Part shown: positions 1-11,000 of the stretch, piece after piece | Layout: every line of letters starts with the position of its first letter | How positions within the stretch are numbered: position 1 is the first letter of the stretch | Source: Tribonema minus | Taxonomy: Eukaryota; Sar; Xanthophyceae; Tribonematales; Tribonemataceae | NCBI GenBank assembly: GCA_017506865.1 | Contig: JAFCMP010000056.1 | Location: 1-64,000, forward strand | Length of the DNA stretch: 64,000 nucleotides | Direction of reading: 5' to 3' | Notes under the pieces: model-generated | Databases searched by the model: none | The model's input: the letters and a program-made list of their open reading frames with translations, nothing else | Told to the model about the DNA's origin: nothing | Translations under genes and position numbers: made by a program

Positions 1-1418
1 TAGCAACGATGCTGGGAGCTGCTCGGCCACAGCTGTGCGTGATTTTTCGCCGCCATCAGCTGTCAGCGCTCGCGTAGAGCGTCGCACGGCCTCGATGATT
101 GGCGGCAGTCCCTGGTCCTCGCGTATTGCGCATGAGTGCTGCGCGAACCAGGTGACTGCGCCGTGTTCGTCAGTGCCGAGCCTCAGGGCCCCTGCTGCCA
201 CAGTGGCATGAATTATTGCAGGCCGCAGTGTTGTGCATGCCTGGGCCGTGTATGCGGCTGGTGCCAGTAGCCCCAAAAGCGGCATGCCCAGACCGCCTCG
301 TCGCTCCGGCAACCGTGACGCCCGCAGTGGCACTGCGATGTCCGTGAGTTCTGGCGGGCCCAAGCGCGGCAATACCAGCACGCTGCCACTGCTGGCTACC
401 TCATTGTCACCAGCAGTGCAGGCGGCCAGCAGGTGTGACTTCATGACTGCCGCGGTAGCGCAGCCGTGCAGGTGCAGCATGCGTTCAAGCGTCCATGCAC
501 AGAACCCGTCAAATGCGTGCAGCCATGTCTCACTCAAAGCCGTGTCAACGACCCGAGCTAAGAAGCCCATGCGCTTCGTCAGTGACCTGCGCAGAATGAA
601 CTGTGCTGCCTGTAGGTGATGCCGCGCCATCCCAGCTAGCTGCCACGACAATCGCCATGTCCCTGCGTCAACAAGATGCTTGCTCATGGCAGCATGCACA
701 TAGGCTGGGTGCCCTACCGGTACCCCGACCGACGTAAAGCCCTGACTGGATTCTGGCATGGTGGCGTCCACAAACGGTATGTCAAGGGCGCGCAGGCGTG
801 CTCTGGCCGCTTCATCAAACACTGTGCCGCGCATGGCAATGGCCAGCGACTTGTCTGGTCGAACGCGTAGGCCCCCTGCCGCAAGCCGACGGATCACCTC
901 TGCCACCCCAGCGGCCGCTGCATCGTCGAAGTAGGCAGCTTGCAGCACGTTGAGGTCATCCAGGAAAGCGCAGTGCGGGGCTGGCGGTTCCGCTGTGCTG
1001 TGGCCGTAGGCCGGCATACTGCCGGGCGTCGCATTCACTCCATCAGGGTAGAAGAGTAGGAATGCCGCTGCCACTGCAAAGTACAGCGGCCCTAGAGGGT
1101 CCCCTTGCTGGCACCCTAGGTGGGAGCAGATAATGCGAGCTTCACCGTTCACCTCCACTCGCATCTCTGGGGCAGTGTCACCACAGTATACGGACTCAAA
1201 GTGCGGGAGCAGCTCCGGACAGAAGAGCATAAGTCCCCGCACAATGGCGGCGCGATCCACACTGTTAAATGCGTTCTCACAGTCCAGCTGGATTGTGGTG
1301 CCATACAGCTCGTGCCACACGCGCGCGCGCGCTGCCACATGCTCGACGCCAGACCGGTATCCTACGCCAAACTGCGACATGGAGGCCAGCAGCCCCGATA
1401 TTTTGCCCTTGACACCCG
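1..1418 (-). pseudogene. Reverse transcriptase core and C-terminal part, truncated by window edge
   Basis: A continuous open frame of about 470 codons runs on the minus strand from about 1418 to base 1 without a stop. It contains the RT catalytic series: motif A as QLDCENAFNS (1290-1261), motif B as CQQGDPLGPL (around 1113-1083) and motif C as FLDD (966-955) in place of the commoner YADD. Downstream, a stretch ending RLPERRGGLGMPLL resembles the thumb/C-terminal region of non-LTR reverse transcriptases. The N-terminal RT motifs lie in another frame in the adjacent segment (1362-2729), so a frameshift near 1.41 kb separates the two halves. Catalytic aspartates are present, so this half looks recently active even though the copy is broken. 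Confidence 0.8.
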
Positions 1419-2729
1419 TGCCGCTGTGGACCCGAGGAGTCTGCGCCAGACACTGGAGCAGGCGATCGGACGCCGCTTCTGTCCTATGCCTGAGAGGGCC
1501 GCGGCGCGGAGAAGCCGTTGCGATTGCTCCGGCAGCAGTTCGGGCTCAACAAGCAGCGTCGTGAACACCTTGGCCAGGTGATGGGCGAATGCCGGTTCCA
1601 TCACATCCGATTCTGAATCACCAGCTAGTCCTGGCGAGGCACTGCCCACGGGGCGGGTGGCTGCTTTCACTGGTGCACCAGGCCCAGCGGCCATCAAGAG
1701 GTGTTCATAGCGTAGGCCGTCCAGCCCTCCTGCCTTCCCCGCCCCTGCTGCGGACAAGGTCGACAGTATGTCTGTCGCCTCCACCTCGAGGCGCCGTCCG
1801 GCTGCGCTGGCAGCATCCTCAGGCCTATCGCTGCGATCATGCGCCTGACCCGATTCGAAGACGGGACTGCCGCTGCCAGCGGGCCCGGCGGTCGTTGCCA
1901 CCCCTGCGCCGTGCAAGCAGTGCCGCCGGGCGTCGCGTACCAGGCCGCGCACTTGCTCCATTGGCGTATCGACTACCCCGGGCCGGGTGCCAGTTTCAGG
2001 GTGCTTTGCTGCCAGCACCTGTGCCGTGACCTCGTCTGCTGGGGCGCATGCTTCACGCGCCTCTAGTCGTGCGGCAGCCAGGCCTACCCCCCGTCGCTTG
2101 CCTGAGAGGGCAGCGCATGCTGTTTGCTGCCTGGAGTCAGCCTCCGTCCAGTCGGCATCGAAGTTCGTTTGTGCCGACGCCGTAGCTGCGTTGTTTGGTT
2201 TGGGGGCCCGCAGCGCCGCTGCTGCTGACAGCGTCTTTCTCAGTAGCTCCGCAAAGTCGCCAGACAGCAACGCTGCCAGCCGGGCCGCAGGCGGCATACC
2301 GGTTCCCTCCGGTTGCCTACCAAAGGCCATTGCTGCTAGCAGGTGCAGCAGCCTGTAGCCGCGCTGCACTAGAGTCTGAGAAACCTGATGAGCAAACGCC
2401 CCGGCACCATGGTGGAGGCGCACCCGTGCCGCCTCACGTGCACTGTCTGTGGCGTCCGCCAGTAGTCGTGTGGCGTGCTCCACTAGCCGTGCCCACTGGG
2501 TGCACTGCAGCTGAGTGCGGAAGGGGTTGGCAGTCGTGGTGAACCGTAGCAGCAGTAGATCCGCCTCATTGGTCTGGTCAAGTGCGTGGACGACCGAGGG
2601 CGTCGAGAGGTCCCAAGCCAGGGATGCTCGTGACTGGGGCTTTGAGGGCCTGCCACTGGTGGTGGTGGTCGGGGGGGGCGGTGACGCGGCATCGTCCGGC
2701 GGGTCCAAGTCCATGTCCGCCCATCCCAC
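1362..2729 (-). pseudogene. Retroelement segment with N-terminal RT motifs
   Basis: An open segment of 455 codons follows the basic region. Its first 300 residues are unrecognised, alanine- and arginine-rich and probably linker. Near the C-terminus it has GKAGGLDGLRYEHL, matching the early RT motif usually seen as K-x-PGxDG, followed by RPIACSSVWRRLLG, the next fingers motif. After this the frame diverges into unrelated residues, while the true RT frame continues at about 1418 with KISGLLASMSQFGVGYRSG. The break is therefore a frameshift rather than the natural end. Confidence 0.65.
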
Positions 2730-3313
2730 GGCCGTCCCGTGGGGGGGCTGCTGTCCTGCAGCCTTAGGCTGTTAGACTGAGTGCGGCTGCCGGCGCTGCC
2801 AGGCGGTGCCGCAGCAGCTGCCGTTCGGCGCCGGCGTTGCGCGCCGGTTGCCGTGGCCGCCGGGCGTTTCTTGCTGGACTTTGAGTTGGCAGCGCCACTA
2901 GCCGGCACCGCCGGTGGCTTTGGAGGTGTCGCTGCGGCAGCCCCCGCCGCCGCGGCCGCGCCGTCGCTACCCGCACCCCCGCCCTCGGACTGGCCCGGGG
3001 GTACTGCCGGGCGTGCGCGCGTGGGGGCGCTTCCATTCCGTCGACACGTGTGGCATGGCGAGGTCAGCGCGCATTGCCTCTGCCCCGCGCTGGCTGACAT
3101 ATGGACCAGACCGCAGGCACCTGTGCATGCACTCAGCTTCCTTACCGCCCGTAGGAAGTCTTCTGCCGTGCAACCATACATGGTGCTCATCTCCTGCACA
3201 CGCTTGGCATGGTGTGCCCCAGTGTTGCAGGTACTGCTGCCTGAAGGGGCACGGTCACCGGATGGGTCGTGATCAACCTGCTGCCGGATGCCCTTGGCGT
3301 ATGCTGCCGCCAT
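2483..3313 (-). pseudogene. Retroelement linker segment, Cys- and Ala/Arg-rich
   Basis: An open minus-strand segment of 276 codons overlaps the end of the OTU segment and the start of the RT segment in a third frame. The first 90 residues contain several Cys and His (for example CTGACGLVH and CHTCRR) and the rest is low-complexity Ala/Pro/Arg. I do not recognise a domain. It is most simply the continuation of the element's polyprotein after a frameshift near 3.3 kb. Confidence 0.4.
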
Positions 3314-4589
3314 TTTGCTGACAGTGTGATGTGCTCGCCTCAGGGTTCAGCATCGACCTCGTGCAGCTACCACCGTTGAAGTGGGCCACTACCGGTGCCA
3401 TGCGGCTCGCAGCTGACAGTTTGCCTCGCTGTTTGCTGTCCTCTTTCTGACCAAGCTGCCAAAATGCCAGTGTGCATAAAGGACACCTCAGTGGCTCAGG
3501 CTGCTGTGGCAACTGCAGCGCAGTACGGGGCTGTGTCCGACTCGGAGCCGTGATGTGGGTGCTGTTAGCTTGAGTGGTCGCCGACGCTGTCATAGTGGTT
3601 GGCAAGGGCGGAGCTGCCGCAGGGGCGACAAGCAGTTCAAAGTGTCCCACATTTGTATATAGCCCAGGCGGCGTCCACAGCACATCCAGATGGCAGTCAG
3701 GCTGAGCTGGAGTTGCCGGTGCGAATACCGCTGGCAGCCCCATCAGTTGTGCCAGCACCAGCCCTGTTGATTTTTGCGTGCTGCCAGTGGCCTGAGGCTC
3801 GGCCTGCCACACCGTCACCGAGACCGCGTAGACCGCTGCAACAATGGCCCACACAGACAAACCGAGGGGCCGTCCCCACACGCCCTCTTCCTGTAGGCGT
3901 TGCAGCAGGAGCGTGTGCCCGCTGTCCGCGCTGTCCGTTTCATTTGTGCCGTACTCGATTGCGAGGCAGCGAGCGCGTGTCCCGTACGTGTCGAATTGTT
4001 CACGTGTACACGCAGGTTGGGCTGCTGCATGCGCGGTCAGTTGACGCATCGATGACATGCTGGCCCCTTGTTTGCCCGCCCCCTGCGTGACGTATGCCAC
4101 CATCCCGTCCAGCAGTGCCTCTCGCATGGCAATCACCAGTGCTGGGGCCGGCAGTCCGTGCTCAACTGCGACGCTGCCTATGCCGTGTAGAGCTGTATGA
4201 ATCAGGCAGTTGCCGTTGCCCACGTTGCTCACGGGGCGAAGCTCCCCACCACGTGCTAGCGTCGCTGTGTTTTCCCCAAGCGCCTGTTTGTGGAGTGCCT
4301 GCAGGCCCGTGTGCCAAGTGGAAAAACCATAGTTGGTGGCTTTTGCCAGCGCGTCTTGCTGCTCCTCCACGGTGACTGTATGGCACACGGTTGAGGGTAC
4401 CCGGGTCGCCACCGTCACGGTGGTGACCTTCGCCGGCCCGGATATTGGTGCTGAGGGGGCAGAGGCACCGCCCCTCGGCGGTGTGGTGGCTGGTGCCAGG
4501 GGTGCACGAGAATTGTCGCACTGGGCCTGTCGCTCCTGCGTCCGCCGTCTGTGTTTTACCTCTGCGTCGACTGCGCTTTCCACTGGCAA
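3273..4589 (-). pseudogene. OTU-like cysteine protease domain of the retroelement
   Basis: This 438-codon segment has the two hallmark OTU motifs. VSNVGNGNCLIHTALHGIG holds the catalytic Cys, and about 190 residues later YTNVGHFELLV holds the catalytic His. The usual Asp of DGNC is Asn here. A CPLC zinc-knuckle-like motif follows near the C-terminus. OTU proteins are ubiquitin-type deconjugating cysteine proteases, and such domains occur in some retroelement polyproteins, where their job is not settled. The segment overlaps the upstream zinc-finger segment in another frame, with the switch somewhere between 4500 and 4590. Whether the Asn would lower activity cannot be told from sequence alone. 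Confidence 0.7.
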
Positions 4590-6219
4590 CCATAGCCGTG
4601 ACAGGTGCTGTCTCGGTCATTGTTGCGTGGGTGCTGTTATCACCAGCCTGCGTTACGTCTGACTCACCACGTTTCCCGGCTGGCTGGCGAGGCGACCTGG
4701 CAACGACCGGTTCCCTAAGGGAGAGTTGGTCAAACACCGTTGCCAGGTCATTACCTTCTTCTCGGAGGGAGAGCAAGCTGAACGTGACCGTCAGGTCATG
4801 CATCTGACTCGCCAGCGGTGCGCAGGAAGTCCGGCCCAGCAGGGTCTGTGTTGCTGGCGCGTCGCTGGGCGCCGGCCGCATATGCAGTCGGCGTGACGTG
4901 CGGCAGGGTCCAAGCTTGGTACCCGTCGGCCAAGCGCAAAGCACCGTGACGCGTGCCCGATTGGGGGCAAGGGCCAGTGCACGTACCCTGCGCGCGAGTG
5001 CGCCAGCCGCCCCCAGCAGGCCTTGCCAGTGTGATCCCGTCGGGTCCCTGGGGCATTCGCTAGACTGAGCGCCCGCTGCGACAGCAGCTGCGGCACTGCC
5101 AGGTGTGCTGGGCACACGATCGTTGCTTGACATCGTTGCGCCGCTATCGCTAGCACGACTTTCGCCAGGCAGCACACCCATTGTGCTGCTCCGGGTCAGT
5201 CTCGGCAGCGGCGCATCTGCCACACCGTCCAACGTAGATGCATGGGCTTGCCTGGGGTCTACCCCCAGGTGCTCGCATCCGAGGATTTTGCGTATGGGAC
5301 CACATTTGCTAGCGGCGGCGAGCAGCGCGGCTGTTGGCTTCAGGCTATTCCCCCCACCAACAGCTGCACCACCCGCTGCCGCCGCGCATGTCGTTGGTCG
5401 GGTGTGTATGTCAGCAATGTGATCATGGCCTGATGCACGGTCACAGCCTGACAGTGTGCATGCTGTCGCGGCGACCGGGCCTGCGAGGCAGTCGGCGCAG
5501 CGCCACACGTCGCACTGGTCCAGGGCCCCTAGATCACCAGATGGTGTCGTGGCGCTTGCTGCTGTGCGTCTGATGAAGAGGTTGCCGCACCCATCGCAGA
5601 CCTGCTCCAGGCCGCCGCATATTGGTCGATGGTCTAGGAAAAGCTGAACATGCAGTTCTGCAAATTGCTTCCCTTTCCCTGTGTGGCGCGTGCGCTGGTG
5701 TGCACATGCGTGTGCCGCTGGGCAATTCTTTCCCGGGGCCCGAGGATTTGCTCGCACTATGAACTTGTCGCACATGCGGCAGTCCAGCCCCGGGATATTG
5801 ACCTTCCGGTTGGCAGCGGGTGTCTTGGCGGGCGCCAAAACTGTCATAGCGGTGATGCCGGATATTGGGTGCCCGTTGCGACTGTTACCGTCAGAGGTGA
5901 CGCTGCCGCCTGACAGAGAGGCGCCGCTGCCAGCTGGCTGCAAAGACCGGGACGTGATTCGTCTCTGGTGACCCGCCGGCCCAGGTTCGCCAACTTCCAT
6001 CGGTACAGGCATGGTCACGGTGACCGGCTTTGCCAGCGCACCGCCAGACTGTGGCTCTGGACGGGTGACGCTGCCAGTGCTTTGGGCGCTGGCGCGGCGC
6101 CGACCCCGCCGGGGTGCAGCCGCCCCACGTTCGCCGCCCGGTGCAGCAGCCGCTGCGGCCGCTGGTGCTGTTGTCACCATGTCTGCAGTACATGAGGTTT
6201 CCGCTGCGGTGACCTCCAT
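4162..6219 (-). pseudogene. Retroelement N-terminal segment with Cys/His-rich fingers
   Basis: A 685-codon open segment. About residues 120-280 are rich in paired Cys and His: a CRMC pair, then CPAAHACAHQRTRH, then CDGC, CADC and further Cys-His pairs, which look like zinc-binding nucleic-acid fingers. The first 120 residues repeat the last 100 residues of the upstream segment (6238-7503), with shared ALAK and PVPMEVGEP motifs, so the element carries an internal tandem duplication. After about residue 520 the reading continues more convincingly in the OTU frame. A nucleic-acid-binding ORF1-like role is inference. Confidence 0.5.
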
Positions 6220-6580
6220 CGGCTGAGGACCGGGATGTCACTGGGGAGAGGCGCCGCTGCTAGCTGGCTGCGAAGGCCGCGACGTGATCCGTCTCTGGTG
6301 ACCCGCTGGCCCACTGGTAGGTTCGCCAACTTCCATCGGTACGGGCACGGTCGTGGTGACCGCCTTTGCCAGCGCACTCAGTTTGCCAGACGGCGACTCT
6401 GGGCGGTTGATGCTGCCAATGCTTCCGAGGCGTCCCGGGGGCGGCCCGGCGCTGGCGCCGCGACGCCGACCCCGCCGGGATGCAGCTGCCCCGCGTTGGC
6501 CATCTGATGCGGCAGCGCCTGCCGGCGGTTTTGGCACCATGTCTGCCGCACGTGGCGTTGCCGCCGCCGTTAAGTCGGAG
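5918..6580 (-). repeat. Internal tandem duplication in the retroelement (about 305 and 330 bp)
   Basis: The stretch 6247-6580 and the stretch 5918-6222 are diverged direct copies. Both encode, on the minus strand, a basic GRRR segment, then ALAK, then PVPMEVGEP, then GHQRRITSR. The upstream copy ends in a stop and the downstream copy stays open. Confidence 0.75.
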
Positions 6581-7503
6581 GTAACCTTGCGACCGCATGC
6601 AGCGGCGGCTGTGACAGTCGTCCGTGGCTGTGCAACCACCGGGTTGGCCGGTGCGGGCCCCGCCGCTGGTGCGGCAGTGGCAGCCGTCACTAAAGGCGTT
6701 TTCCGCCGCGAACGTCGTTTTGGCATTGGCGTTGTCGCTACTGGTGAATCCGGCGGCAGTGTCGCCCGACGGCGTTTATTTGCCGCTGGTGGCGGTAGTA
6801 CCACCAAGCTCAGTACAATCATCGCTGCTGGCGGCAGTGCCTCCCGTAAACTCGCCGCTTGAGACTCCGAGTCACTGGCAGGCTGATGCCGCGGGCGCTT
6901 CGTCTGTGAGCATCCCCTGTCACAGTGATTAGCGGCACCTGGGCTAGACAGATGGCGGCGGCGCTTCTTGACGTGCGCGTGGCTGCCACTGCCCTGAGGC
7001 TCGTCCGAGTCGGCTGACGACAAGTGTAGTCTGCGCATGCTTCTGCACAGCTCTGCAACCTGACTGCACACTGGCACCTCTGGCATCGGCCGCGGTCTAG
7101 AGCTCTGGGCCATCAGCTGAGGTGGTGGCGGGCCGGGTATCGGTGGCGGGTCCGGTATCGGCGGCGGGCCCGGTATCGGCGGTGGGCCCGGTATCGGCGG
7201 CGGGCCCGGTATCGGCGGGGGGCCCGGTATCGGCGGCGGGCCCGGGATCGGCGGCGGGCCCGGGATCGGCGGCGGGCCCGGGATTGGCGGCGGGCCCGGG
7301 ATCGGTGGCGGCGGCGGTATCACTAGGCGTACCCAACGGCCAACACCATGGCGGCGTCTGCGGCGTGTGTCAGATTGGCGTGCAGCTTTGACCTGCCACC
7401 ACCACAAGCCAGTATTCAGCCCGTGGTTGCGCTGTTCCCGTTTGCGTTTCAGAGGTGACCCCTCCCCACGTGAGGCAGGGCTGGTAAGCCAGTGGAGAGC
7501 CAT
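6238..7503 (-). pseudogene. Retroelement 5' segment with PPPIPG repeats and basic clusters
   Basis: A 421-codon open segment with a basic N-terminus, about ten tandem PPPIPG hexapeptides (encoded around 7320-7121), then clusters such as KKRRRH, KRPRHQ and PKRRSRRK that could act in nuclear targeting or nucleic-acid binding. It ends at a TGA at 6240-6238, just before the duplicated copy of its last 100 residues begins in the next segment. No catalytic domain is seen. It may be the 5' part of the retroelement polyprotein or an unrelated sequence joined to it. Confidence 0.4.
7121..7320 (-). repeat. 18-bp tandem repeat encoding PPPIPG
   Basis: About ten copies of an 18-bp G/C-rich unit give the hexapeptide PPPIPG on the minus strand, with single variants (PDP for PGP, and GGG insertions). 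The period keeps the frame open. Confidence 0.85.
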
Positions 7504-7551
7504 AGCTTTGAAAGGCGACTTTAAGGCGCGAGAAAAAAAAAAAAAAAAAAA

Positions 7552-7624
7552 AAAGCCCAGGCTCGGTCTCGAATGCGCGGCTGCCTACCGCGAACACTCC
7601 CCTGCACAACTATACCACTTTCAG
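7552..7624 (-). other. tRNA-like Pol III promoter motif followed by T-run
   Basis: On the minus strand TGGTATAGTTG fits the tRNA A box and, 43 bases on, ATTCGAGACC fits the B box with two mismatches. This is the spacing found in real tRNAs. A run of about 20 T follows at once, like a Pol III terminator. The ends do not form an acceptor stem, so this is a tRNA relic or the head of a tRNA-derived SINE, not a working tRNA. Confidence 0.35.
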
Positions 7625-8032
7625 TTCAAGATCCCGTCCTGCTCTGGTGTATCTGTTGAGGTGCTTCTCCCGCCGTCGTGAAACGAGCGGTGGTGGAACG
7701 AGTCGGTGTGCTCAAGCTCTCTGCCTCTGACCAACACAAGGCAGCTGGGCTGAATGCAATGCTGTGCACTTCGTGTCCTTGCCGCTGCAGTGTCGTGGTC
7801 CTGTCGTGTCTGTGCGTGTGCTGAATGCAGTCGTCTCTGCCAGGCGGGGTCCCTTGTGCGGCTGCAAATCAAGCTGGTCAGCAAGCGTTCAAACCTTAAT
7901 CTGGTGAACTGCTATCTACTGCCCTGCGATCCAGTGTGCCCTAGGTTCCCCCTTCCCGATCCGTCGACGGCGATATTGTCTGATGTTTTGTTTTTTTTTG
8001 TTTTTTGTTTTTTTTTAGTTTGCCCTTCTTGT
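7625..8032. other. Spacer between retroelement and gene 1, no gene seen
   Basis: No conserved exon is recognisable. The only feature is a T-rich tract at about 7987-8016. Any 5' exons of gene 1 should lie upstream of 8596, but none of the signal-peptide or N-terminal Cys-rich exons known from genes 2 and 3 is seen here. Confidence 0.6.
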
Positions 8033-11000
8033 GTGCACATGTCACAAAGCCCCTCATTTATGAGCTCATTTACGACATTTACGGCTTTTACTATTTACGA
8101 TGACGGCATACTTATGTTACGATTACGATTTACGGTAAGCAGCAATTTACGGCTTACGATTACGGTATGTTACGTTACAATTACGATTTACGACTTAAAT
8201 TCCCAAAAATTCACGATTGCAACTACCCTACGCATGCCCTAGTGGCTGAGCTGCTGTGGGGTGTCAAGCACATGAAACATGCGTTTGCTCTGCATGCTCA
8301 ATCCATCGATAGAGTTGCCGGCTGTTTCGTAAGCTCTAGCGGTAGGCAACACAATCAAGCATGCCTCTCAGCACAGTTCTTGCAGTTGGTATCGCGTTAT
8401 CAATCATGAGTTCACGCAACATTCTGCTGGTCTTCTCCTAGCCTCGATGGTACCCCAGTGCAGTGAGTAATGTGTCATGCTGGGTTCCTCTGCGCACCAC
8501 GCCGATAAAGTGAGGATAATAATCACGTCACAAGCTAACCCTGAGTTACACTTGACAGCTGCAAACTGCCCCCCCCCTCCCTTATCTGTATGCAGCCCAC
8601 CGCCAAGCCGACTTCAGAGCCAACGGCTGAGCCTACATTGGAGCCCACCGCCAAGCCAACTGCGGAGCCCACTTCTGAGCCCACTGCCAAGCCCACTTCA
8701 GAGCCAACGGCTGAGCCCACTTCTGAGCCTACCGCCAAGCCAACTGCAGAGCCTACATATGAGCCAACAGCCAAGCCGACTTCAGAGCCAACTGCTGAGC
8801 CCACTTCTGAGCCCACCGCCAAGCCTACCGCAGAGCCTACTTCTGAGGTAAGCTGAAATCTTCTGGTAGGTGTGAACGCGCCATAGGTTCGAAGGCGGCA
8901 TGCTAGCAGGCATGATGACACGGTGTGCACTGCTGCTTTGCGTCGGTGTCTTTGTCAAATGCTTCGAAGCATAGGGCTGCAATGCCTATGTACCATCACA
9001 AAGCTGAAGAAACATGCGGTTGCTCTGCATGCTAGTCCATCGATTGAGTAGCCTGCTGTCTAACAAGTTCTCCTGGTAGTATGCCGCTCAACGCCGTTAT
9101 TGCGCCTGTTGTCGCATGATAACAGCTTGTACGCACGTGCATATTTGCTAGGTGCGTGGCGGAACAAGTACTTGCTGATATGCATGTAAACGCACAAAAC
9201 TTGAACCGCGAAAGCAGAGCGGGACTTGGGTGGCGGGCGAGCTTGCAAAAGGGAAGGTGGCTGCTAGATGCAACCACTACGGCAAACACTTGTTTATTGT
9301 CACTCCGGCAAGAACGATGCGGGGGTAAACGACCGCAGCATCTGAAAGAGCTCAGGGCTTTGCCAGCACATGCCTCACGGGTGGTCTCTCTGTGCAATCT
9401 GAAGCAACAGACATAATACTTGTCCTCCACCATGTTGCATTGATCCTGATGTGTGGGACATATCTGGTTGGGGTTGGGTGTGCACATGTCACAAAGCCCC
9501 TCATTTATGAGCTCATTTACGACATTTACGGCTTTTACTATTTACGATGACGGCATACTTATGTTACGATTACGATTTACGGTAAGCAGCAATTTACGGC
9601 TTACGATTACGGTATGTTACGTTACAATTACGATTTACGACTTAAATTCCCAAAAATTCACGATTGCAACTACCCTACGCATGCCCTAGTGGCTGAGCTG
9701 CTGTGGGGTGTCAAGCACATGAAACATGCGTTTGCTCTGCATGCTCAATCCATCGATAGAGTTGCCGGCTGTTTCGTAAGCTCTAGCGGTAGGCAACACA
9801 ATCAAGCATGCCTCTCAGCACAGTTCTTGCAGTTGGTATCGCGTTATCAATCATGAGTTCACGCAACATTCTGCTGGTCTTCTCCTAGCCTCGATGGTAC
9901 CCCAGTGCAGTGAGTAATGTGTCATGCTGGGTTCCTCTGCGCACCACGCCGATAAAGTGAGGATAATAATCACGTCACAAGCTAACCCTGAGTTACACTT
10001 GACAGCTGCAAACTGCCCCCCCCCCTCCCTCATCTGTATGCAGCCCACCGCCAAGCCGACTTCAGAGCCAACGGCTGAGCCTACATCGGAGCCCACCGCC
10101 AAGCCAACTGCGGAGCCCACTTCTGAGCCCACTGCCAAGCCCACTTCAGAGCCAACGGCTGAGCCCACTTCTGAGCCTACCGCCAAGCCAACTGCAGAGC
10201 CTACATATGAGCCAACAGCCAAGCCGACTTCAGAGCCAACTGCTGAGCCCACTTCTGAGCCCACCGCCAAGCCTACCGCAGAGCCTACTTCTGAGGTAAG
10301 CTGAAATCTTCTGGTAGGTGTGAACGCGCCATAGGTTCGAAGGCGGCATGCTAGCAGGCATGATGACACGGTGTGCACTGCTGCTTTGCGTCGGTGTCTT
10401 TGTCAAATGCTTCGAAGCATAGGGCTGCAATGCCTATGTACCATCACAAAGCTGAAGAAACATGCGGTTGCTCTGCATGCTAGTCCATCGATTGAGTAGC
10501 CTGCTGTCTAACAAGCTCTCCTGGTAGTATGCCGCTCAACGCCGTTATTGCGCCTGTTGTCGCATGATAACAGCTTGTACGCACGTGCATATTTGCTAGG
10601 TGCGTGGCGGAACAAGTACTTGCTGATATGCATGTAAACGCACAAAACTTGAACCGCGAAAGCAGAGCGGGACTTGGGTGGCGGGCGAGCTTGCAAAAGG
10701 GAAGGTGGCTGCTAGATGCAACCACTACGGCAAACACTTGTTTATTGTCACTCCGGCAAGAACGATGCGGGGGTAAACGACCGCAGCATCTGAAAGAGCT
10801 CAGGGCTTTGCCAGCACATGCCTCACGGGTGGTCTCTCTGTGCAATCTGAAGCAACAGACATAATACTTGTCCTCCACCATGTTGCATTGATCCTGATGT
10901 GTGGGACATATCTGGTTGGGGTTGGGTGTGCACATGTCACAAAGCCCCTCATTTATGAGCTCATTTACGACATTTACGGCTTTTACTATTTACGATGACG

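Larger units (their letters stand above)
1..7503 (-). mobile_element. Decayed non-LTR-type retroelement with OTU and reverse transcriptase domains
   Basis: Read on the minus strand, this block encodes in order: a basic, proline-repeat region; Cys/His-rich zinc-finger-like segments; an OTU-like cysteine protease domain; more basic low-complexity sequence; and a reverse transcriptase that continues past the window start. The frame changes near 4.5, 3.3, 2.7 and 1.4 kb and one stop lies near 6238, so the copy is degraded or carries assembly indels. No long terminal repeats, integrase or aspartic protease are visible, which favours a LINE-like over an LTR element. OTU domains are known in some non-LTR elements of algae and protists. 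The 3' end, where an endonuclease could lie, is outside the window. The 5' limit is uncertain. Confidence 0.75.

Noticed and set aside
7097..7391. Glycine/proline-repeat proteins on either strand as independent genes
   Set aside because: They are alternative frames of the 18-bp PPPIPG repeat inside the retroelement segment.
8535..8930. Long open frames antisense to PT exons (GSAVGLAVGSEVG repeats)
   Set aside because: They are mirror translations of the 12-nt PTxx repeat. Splice sites, phase and paralogue conservation all support the PT frame and strand.
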